DNA from: Candidatus Gastranaerophilales bacterium
GTDB lineage: Bacteria; Cyanobacteriota; Vampirovibrionia; Gastranaerophilales; Gastranaerophilaceae
DNA length: 64,000 bases
Direction: 5' to 3'
Assembly: GCA_910586855.1 (NCBI GenBank)
Contig: CAJUJH010000002.1
Span: 186,001 to 250,000 of the forward strand
A program made the position numbers and the translations under genes. This document shows positions 58,553 through 64,000 of the stretch, in pieces (position 1 is the stretch's first letter; every line of letters starts with the position of its first letter). A model generated the notes under the pieces. That model searched no databases and was not told the DNA's origin. It was given only the letters and a program-made list of their open reading frames with translations.

Positions 58553-60538
58553 TTACAGCATTTCTCTTAGCTTTTTTATTTGGTCGCGAAGCTCTGCTGC
58601 GCGTTCAAAATCAAGAATTTTAGCGGCTTTATGCATGTCTTTTTCAAGCTTAGATAAAAGTTTTGGTAAATCTTTTTTATCTATGTTAAGGTCGCACATC
58701 TCTTGTGCCACAATGTCTTCAATACTTCTATAGCTTTGGACAAGTGACAATAGGTTGTTTTCAATAGATTTTTTGATGGTTTTTGGTGTAATTCCGTGTT
58801 TTTTATTAAATTCCATCTGTAATTTTCTGCGGCGCTTGGTTTCTTCAATTGCAACCTTCATAGAATCAGTTATTTTATCAGCATACATTATAACGTGCCC
58901 GTCCGCATTTCTTGCCGAACGCCCGATTGTCTGAATCAGTGAAGTTTCACACCTTAAGAACCCTTCTTTATCAGCATCCATAATAGCAACAAGCGAAACT
59001 TCAGGGATGTCCAGCCCCTCACGGAGCAGGTTTACACCGATTAAAACATCAAATTCGCCAAGCCTTAAATCTCTTAGGATTTCAACCCTCTCTAAAGACT
59101 GTACTTCGCTGTGCAGATACCTTACCCTGATACCCTTTTGGGTTAAATATTCGGTAAGTTCTTCCGCCATTTTTTTGGTTAAAGTTGTAACCAAAATACG
59201 CTCTTTTTTTTCTGCTGTGGCGTTTATTTCTTTTATGAGGTCATTAACCTGTCCTTCTGTCGGGCGAACATCAATTTCAGGGTCCAAAAGTCCTGTGGGG
59301 CGAATGATTTGCTCTACAATTTGAGATGATTCTTGTTTTTCAAAATCGGCGGGAGTGGCTGAAATAAATACTTTCTGGTTAATTTTTCCCCAAAATTCAT
59401 CAAAAGTTAATGGTCTGTTATCTTTCGCGCAAGGCAGTCTGAAACCGTAGTCTACAAGCACTTCTTTACGGGATTTATCGCCAAAATACATACCGCGAAG
59501 CTGAGGCAGGGTAACGTGTGATTCATCCACCACCACAAGGAAATCTTCCTGAAAATAATCCAAGAGAGTTGCAGGAGGTGTGCCAGGCAGTCTTTTTTCT
59601 AGAATCCTTGAATAATTCTCAATGCCTGAACAGTAGCCCATTTCTTTTATCATTTCGATATCGTAATTTACGCGCTGCTCAAGCCTTTGGGCTTCAACAA
59701 GTTTATTTTCAGCATAAAGTTCATTTAGGCGCGCTCTAAGTTCGCGGCGGATTTGCTCAATGGAACTGTCCATATCATCATCGTCTGCAAGGTAGTGCAC
59801 TGCAGGATATATAACGGTTTCGGGCATATTTTCCAAAACCTCGCCTGTCACAGGGTCAATTCTTGAAATTTTCTCTATTTCATCTCCAAAGAAATAAATT
59901 CTTGTTATCACCTTTTCATAACTTGGCATAATTTCAACAATATCGCCCCTTGCACGGAAAGTCGCGCGTTTTAGTTCAACGTCATTTCTTTCATAGCGGA
60001 CTAAAACTAAATGTTCCAAAAGCGCCTGTCTATCTATTTCTTCACCCACTGAAATATTCAAGGCACCCTTAAAATAATTTTCAGGCAGTCCTAAGCCGTA
60101 TATGCAGCTTACAGAAGCTACCACAATAACGTCATTGCGCTCATACAGGCTTCTTGTGGTATTGTGGCGCAGGCGGTCGATTTCATCATTGATTGAAGCA
60201 GTTTTTTCTATATAGGTATCCGTGCGCGGGATGTAGGCTTCCGGCTGATAATAATCGTAATAGCTTATAAAATATTCAACAGCATTATTTGGAAAAAGCT
60301 CCTTAAATTCATTATAAAGCTGGGCTGCAAGGGTTTTATTGTGTGCAATAATAAGGGTCGGTTTTTGCACTTTTTCAATTACGTTTGCAATAGTAAAAGT
60401 TTTCCCAGAACCCGTTACCCCAAGCAATGTTTGGCTCGCCATTCCATCATTGATACCCTGAACAAGCGCTTCAATTGCCTTTGGCTGATCGCCCTGCGGC
60501 TTATAATCTGATTCTATTTTAAACTGCTTTTTTATCAT
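58553..60538 (-). CDS. uvrB: Excinuclease ABC subunit B
   Basis: 661 residues, normal. Damage verification helicase-like subunit of nucleotide excision repair. Walker A is LLGVTGSGKTFTIANVIEKV; the beta-hairpin has VEYFISYYDYYQPEAYIPRT; helicase motifs include VVVDESHVTLPQLRGMYFGD, SATPADFE and LIGVNLLREGLDIPEVSLVA with QTIGRSARN. The C-terminal UVR domain (LEKDMHKAAKILDFERAAEL) binds UvrC. No uvrA or uvrC nearby. No clear ribosome binding site was needed to choose the ATG at 60538. Confidence 0.97.
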   Translation of the reverse strand: MIKKQFKIESDYKPQGDQPKAIEALVQGINDGMASQTLLGVTGSGKTFTIANVIEKVQKPTLIIAHNKTLAAQLYNEFKELFPNNAVEYFISYYDYYQPEAYIPRTDTYIEKTASINDEIDRLRHNTTRSLYERNDVIVVASVSCIYGLGLPENYFKGALNISVGEEIDRQALLEHLVLVRYERNDVELKRATFRARGDIVEIMPSYEKVITRIYFFGDEIEKISRIDPVTGEVLENMPETVIYPAVHYLADDDDMDSSIEQIRRELRARLNELYAENKLVEAQRLEQRVNYDIEMIKEMGYCSGIENYSRILEKRLPGTPPATLLDYFQEDFLVVVDESHVTLPQLRGMYFGDKSRKEVLVDYGFRLPCAKDNRPLTFDEFWGKINQKVFISATPADFEKQESSQIVEQIIRPTGLLDPEIDVRPTEGQVNDLIKEINATAEKKERILVTTLTKKMAEELTEYLTQKGIRVRYLHSEVQSLERVEILRDLRLGEFDVLIGVNLLREGLDIPEVSLVAIMDADKEGFLRCETSLIQTIGRSARNADGHVIMYADKITDSMKVAIEETKRRRKLQMEFNKKHGITPKTIKKSIENNLLSLVQSYRSIEDIVAQEMCDLNIDKKDLPKLLSKLEKDMHKAAKILDFERAAELRDQIKKLREML

Positions 60539-60598
60539 AAGAATATTTTACCATGGGAATATTTTCAGGGCGAAAACTGCTTTTCGGGTAAAAGAAAA

Positions 60599-60628
60599 GG
60601 GTATTGAAAGGTTACAAAATCAATACCC
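60599..60628 (-). terminator. Intrinsic terminator after the Gly-rich pilin gene
   Basis: GGGTATTG (60599-60606) and CAATACCC (60621-60628), 8-bp stem, 14-nt loop, followed on the minus strand by TTTTCTTTT; 38 bp after the stop at 60666. Confidence 0.7.
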
Positions 60629-60665
60629 ATAGTAAGTTGTTTATCGTAAATTTGTTGATTATTAT

Positions 60666-63572
60666 TTATAAATCGTACAGCTCAATAATAATCTTCCCGT
60701 TGCTGCCATCTCCGCCTTTATTCTCGCCAGTTGTGGAGTTTACACTGTTTTCTCCTAAATCATGTATTGCAGCTCCGCCTCCGCCTGAACCAAAGCCTGC
60801 GGCATTTTTGCCAAGATAGCTGTTTGTTCCGGATATACCACCTTCCCCGCCCGTGCCATAGTTTGTTAGCGAAGCGCCTTTTGCCCCGATTGCATTACTG
60901 TTTGCATCAGCGCTGATTTCGGCGTTAAAGCCCTTGGTTCCTTTTGTGCAGTAGGCTTTATTATTAAGGAAGCTTTTTGAGCCATAATGACATACGCTGG
61001 ATGTATTTCCTCCAATGCCGTTAATAAAGGTGTTGTTTGTAATAGCGGGATTTTTGCCCCCTTCGCCGCCGCCTGCTTTTAATTCACCCACTGCGGTATC
61101 TCCAAAAACAGTGTCTCCGCCTTTTTTGGCATCTACAATTGTATTATTTACAATGGAAGCGCCTTGCCCGCCTTTACCTATTCTTATACGTATATTTTGT
61201 CCGCCCATTACCTTTATTGAATAGGTCATAATATTGCCGGAAGCACCACCCCCACCTGTGCCGATATTTGATAGTGTATATGCGCCTCTACCGCCGTTTA
61301 GTGCTGCATCCCAATATTTATTCCAAGATAATCTTGCATAGCCGGCACCGCCTTTTCCGCCTTTGCCAAAGCCATATCCTCCGCCCCCGCCGCAACCGCC
61401 TGCGCCGCCATCCTTGCCGTCTTTATTATCTTTTGTCCCGCCTGCTCCTGGTGAACAGGTATACCATGGAGTTATAAGTGTGCCTCCTCTGCCCCCCGTT
61501 GTACCATCAGGGTAAACTTTATAACCTCGTTCTTCCTTGTCACCTGCAGTTCTGCCGTTTTTGGCATCAAAACCTACGGCTTCTTTAGTGTCATTAACAC
61601 TTGTTTGGTATGGCGGATTTGGTAATAACACTCCACTTATTTTGGCTCCTCCTGCACCTGCTTGGTCTTCTTGCCAGTTTGCGTATCTTATGCCTCTTAC
61701 TACGCCAAGAGGGTGACCTCCCCAGCCTCCCATATAGTGTGAAGCAAATGTTGTAAGTAAAATGTTGCCGTTTTTGTCGGTTAGTTGAGTTGCAACTGCT
61801 TCTTCCTCATTATTTCCAAGGCTACAGGGAGAACCCACCGACGGTCTTTTTATGCTGCCTGCAGAATCAATGCTTCCGGCATTTCCACCGCTTCCGCCTC
61901 TGCCAATTTTTATATTAATTAATGCATTTTCACTTACTGATATTTTTTGAACAGGTACGATATTTCCTGCTCCTCCGCCTGAAGCTCCCGGACCATAATC
62001 TAAGTAGCTTATTCGCATAGCGCCATTTTTACCTTCTGCGGCTGACGGTGAAACAGTGCTTTCATTTCGTCCTGAAGTTCCTCCAAGGCAGTAACCTATG
62101 CCAAATATGGGAGATAAGCTTGCCCCGCCTCCGCTTGTTGCAGGGATTCCCCCGGTTCCAAGTGAGGCTCCGGCTCCGTTTCCGCCTTCATAACCAGCCA
62201 TCCCGGCTCCGCCACCCCCTCCACCACCTGCAGTAAATACAGCCGGAGAGCCAAAATTAGAAGCAGGTCCTGCTCCGCCACCCCCTCCGCCAACTTGGAA
62301 TACCATTGATGTTGGATTTGCTAAAGTGCCGCCAAGCCAAGTGCTTCCTCCTCCGCCGGCACCTGCTGGTGCAGAGTGGCTTCCTTCGCCGCCATTTCCA
62401 CCAAAACCGCTAAGGGAGCCGGCTCCACCTCCCGAAGAGCCTGAACCCCAGCTGTGTTCTATTGGACCCTTGCCTCCTCTTCCCCCACTACCTGCGCCGC
62501 GCGGGGCTATACCGCCGTTTGCTATACAAAGAGGAGAATTATCTCCTGGGGTCGCTGTGGATGTAGTTTGGCAGCAATTATTAGAACCATCCCCGCTTGC
62601 ATCATTGCCGTTTCCACCTTTGGCTTTGTTGACGCATCCGCGCTCCATATATGGAGCAGCAGCACCGCCGTTTGATTCAGGGCTGCCACCGCCAGCACTA
62701 GGGTAGGTATAATAACCTCCTTGACCTCCTATTCGGTAACTCAAGCCAGATGAGGCATTTGATGGCAGTTTAAACATTTTATTTGCAAAATATGCACCGT
62801 GTCCGGGATTTACAAAGTCATCAGTTGGAGAATATACGGCGCCAATTACACCTCCCCCGCCCCCGCCGCAGGCTGATATTTTTACCCAAGCACTATCGAG
62901 TGCTGTTGATGGTTTCCATACCCCTTCGCCGCTTGAGGTTCTTGTAATAGTGCCATTGTCACCACTTGGTGTGCCGCTTATTACAAAAGTTTCGGTTTTT
63001 TCTGCTATTCCGCCCCCGCCCCCGCCTGCACCGCCGGAAATCAATGTTGCTTCCAGTTTATTTACCATGGCGGGCACGGTAAATGTATTTGTATTGCCTG
63101 CTTCTTTATATTCCGTAAAGCCTGCTGTGGGTGCACCTCCGCCCCCGCCGCCTGCGCCGATAACCGTCACTCTTATTACTCCAGTATATTCCGGGGGAAC
63201 CGTATATGTTCCCTCACAATATTGGCTGCCGTCTGCATCTGTTTTTAAACTGTCTTCCGGGCATTCGGTTGAACCAAATATTATTTCTTTTTTCGTTGTC
63301 GTGTCTTTTGGATTGAATGTACCGTTAATATTAACGTTTTCATTTGCTTTTTTTGTCATAACAGGAGCTAATGCTGCAAGTAACAATGAAGCAACTAATA
63401 ATGCCATAAGCATTTCTACTAATGAAAAAGCAGGTCTTGATTTAGAAGATTTTAAATCATGCACTGGTTTATCATCAGGTAATGCCTGATTTATATCTAT
63501 CGGTTTATAGTGCAAACAATCTTGCATAGCAAGGAGTGAGGCTGTTTTCAGCCTAAGACAACTTTTCTTCAT
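60666..63572 (-). CDS. Giant prepilin-like protein with glycine-rich body
   Basis: 968 residues from the ATG at 63572 (a TTG at 63581 is the alternative). A long leader of about 48 residues ends in a type IV prepilin site, SRPA/FSLVEMLMALLVAS, with Glu at +5 and one hydrophobic helix (about 49-72). After a short spacer, residues about 125 to the end are dominated by Gly: VTVIGAGGGGGGAP, LISGGAGGGGGGIA, VKISACGGGGGGV, and later units INIKIGRGGSGGNAGS and IRIRIGKGGQGASI, each a beta-strand followed by Gly runs. This recalls polyglycine-II type adhesin tips of phage and bacterial surface proteins. Scattered Cys pairs could form disulfides. Expected on the cell surface as a pilus-linked adhesin or minor pilin; no pilus assembly genes are adjacent. 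Own terminator. Confidence 0.82.
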   Translation of the reverse strand: MKKSCLRLKTASLLAMQDCLHYKPIDINQALPDDKPVHDLKSSKSRPAFSLVEMLMALLVASLLLAALAPVMTKKANENVNINGTFNPKDTTTKKEIIFGSTECPEDSLKTDADGSQYCEGTYTVPPEYTGVIRVTVIGAGGGGGGAPTAGFTEYKEAGNTNTFTVPAMVNKLEATLISGGAGGGGGGIAEKTETFVISGTPSGDNGTITRTSSGEGVWKPSTALDSAWVKISACGGGGGGVIGAVYSPTDDFVNPGHGAYFANKMFKLPSNASSGLSYRIGGQGGYYTYPSAGGGSPESNGGAAAPYMERGCVNKAKGGNGNDASGDGSNNCCQTTSTATPGDNSPLCIANGGIAPRGAGSGGRGGKGPIEHSWGSGSSGGGAGSLSGFGGNGGEGSHSAPAGAGGGGSTWLGGTLANPTSMVFQVGGGGGGAGPASNFGSPAVFTAGGGGGGGAGMAGYEGGNGAGASLGTGGIPATSGGGASLSPIFGIGYCLGGTSGRNESTVSPSAAEGKNGAMRISYLDYGPGASGGGAGNIVPVQKISVSENALINIKIGRGGSGGNAGSIDSAGSIKRPSVGSPCSLGNNEEEAVATQLTDKNGNILLTTFASHYMGGWGGHPLGVVRGIRYANWQEDQAGAGGAKISGVLLPNPPYQTSVNDTKEAVGFDAKNGRTAGDKEERGYKVYPDGTTGGRGGTLITPWYTCSPGAGGTKDNKDGKDGGAGGCGGGGGYGFGKGGKGGAGYARLSWNKYWDAALNGGRGAYTLSNIGTGGGGASGNIMTYSIKVMGGQNIRIRIGKGGQGASIVNNTIVDAKKGGDTVFGDTAVGELKAGGGEGGKNPAITNNTFINGIGGNTSSVCHYGSKSFLNNKAYCTKGTKGFNAEISADANSNAIGAKGASLTNYGTGGEGGISGTNSYLGKNAAGFGSGGGGAAIHDLGENSVNSTTGENKGGDGSNGKIIIELYDL

Positions 63573-63756
63573 AATAAACAATTTCCCTAAATTTCTATTT
63601 AATACAACAACTTTTCATATAAAAATAGATGTAACTGATAATATTCTATATTCATTAGATAGAATTGTCAAACAAAAATATATCTTATAGGGATATGTTT
63701 CATTTTGAGTAATATCGCTAATATTATAATAGGCGCAGTAGAAAAAGGTATTTATA

Positions 63757-64000
63757 ATGACTATAGCACCTGTTGATGTGAAAAGAATGCTTGGGCTTAG
63801 GATAAAAGAGTTTCGAAAATTTAGGAAAATGACCCAGGAGCAGCTGGCGGAGCTCATTGGAATAGAACCAAACAATGTTTCAAAAATCGAAATTGGCAAA
63901 AACTATCCAACACCGGAAAATCTTGCCAAGATTGCTTTAGCATTAAATATAGAAATACACGAGCTTTTTATGTTTGATAACGGCCCAAAACCAATAGAAG
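63757..64000 (+). CDS. XRE-family transcriptional regulator, C-terminus beyond the window
   Basis: The frame from ATG 63757 is open to the window end (81 codons). LRIKEFRKFRKMTQEQLAEL followed by GIEPNNVSKIEIGKNYPTPE and NLAKIALALNIEIHELF is a standard Cro/C1-type helix-turn-helix domain with the recognition helix at IEPNNVSKIEIG. The rest of the protein is not visible. It is divergent from the Gly-rich pilin gene with a 184-bp spacer that has a TATAAT at 63725-63730. It could regulate the pilin gene or itself, an inference from position. Confidence 0.85.
   Translation, partial: MTIAPVDVKRMLGLRIKEFRKFRKMTQEQLAELIGIEPNNVSKIEIGKNYPTPENLAKIALALNIEIHELFMFDNGPKPIE

Noticed and set aside
62950..63489. 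179-codon frame opposite the Gly-rich pilin gene
   Set aside because: A Pro/Ser-rich shadow of Gly codons (GGN read backwards gives NCC). The pilin strand has the prepilin signal and a terminator.
1..64000. CRISPR arrays, tRNA or rRNA genes and complete insertion sequences
   Set aside because: Scanned by eye for regularly spaced repeats, tRNA arms with CCA-proximal stems and transposase motifs; none found. Faint tRNA-like folds could be missed without a program.

Overview
The window is AT-rich chromosomal DNA (coding strands dominated by A/T at third positions) from a bacterium that reads as a non-photosynthetic relative of Cyanobacteria, most likely of the gut 'Melainabacteria'/Gastranaerophilales type. 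The reasons are: a homologue of the cyanobacterial iron-sulfur protein LdpA (12694-13671), a secreted protein with SLH repeats, an LPS-type KdsC phosphatase, a fermentative AdhE next to the redox repressor Rex, a giant pilin-like Gly-rich protein, and many lineage-specific proteins carrying a short N-terminal 'I-S-F-x-G' motif. No photosynthesis genes, tRNA, rRNA, CRISPR array or complete insertion sequence is visible. The taxonomic assignment is inference.

Layout. 1-7.5 kb (minus): two tandem APC permeases, glyQ, a DAHP synthase, two tandem paralogous membrane-associated proteins of unknown function, and gshB. 7.6-15.6 kb (plus): two TPR proteins, a small membrane protein, kdsC, lysC, the LdpA-like gene, tilS, hpt, then a decayed small membrane gene and a 40-residue membrane peptide. 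15.7-17.9 kb (minus): spmA/spmB behind two related small proteins. 18.1-25.5 kb: a large TPR-ended protein, then aroB-aroK-aroC, a NIF3 protein, coaBC and gmk on the minus strand. 25.6-29.7 kb (minus): an EF-hand protein and the rpoD-dnaG pair. 29.9-34.7 kb (plus): HEAT protein, queC, a DUF366-like protein, a SPOR protein, rpmB and a lytic transglycosylase. 34.7-38.4 kb: rex and adhE. 38.8-43.5 kb: SLH protein, 5'-nucleotidase, uppP, queD. 43.5-44.7 kb is an accessory-looking island. 44.7-54.3 kb: tsf, rpsB, several lineage proteins, an orphan dipeptide/oligopeptide ABC ATPase, a Cys-cluster protein, a CoA-activase-like protein, a divergent RelA/SpoT-like protein, an ORF6N protein, rplJL with its L10 leader, and an alternative sigma factor. 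55-58 kb (plus): dapB-asd-dapA. 58-64 kb: uvrB, the Gly-rich pilin and the start of an XRE regulator.

How genes work together: lysC (11.4 kb) plus dapB/asd/dapA (55-58 kb) supply the aspartate-to-diaminopimelate route; the DAHP synthase plus aroB/aroK/aroC cover most of the shikimate pathway; queC and queD belong to the 7-deazaguanine pathway; uppP, the SLT transglycosylase and the SPOR protein act on the wall; kdsC indicates an outer membrane with Kdo; Rex is positioned to control AdhE in redox-balanced fermentation.

The most unusual items are (i) a compact candidate type I toxin-antitoxin locus at 43574-43843: a 25-residue hydrophobic peptide whose ribosome binding site is buried in a hairpin, a long 3' stem-loop, and an opposing promoter with a perfect -10; (ii) next to it, a 120-bp nested palindrome with perfect 24-bp terminal inverted repeats; (iii) a RelA/SpoT-synthetase-like protein carrying the ISFKG N-terminus; (iv) the recurrent ISF-G N-terminal motif itself; (v) a 968-residue prepilin-like protein with a Gly-rich body.
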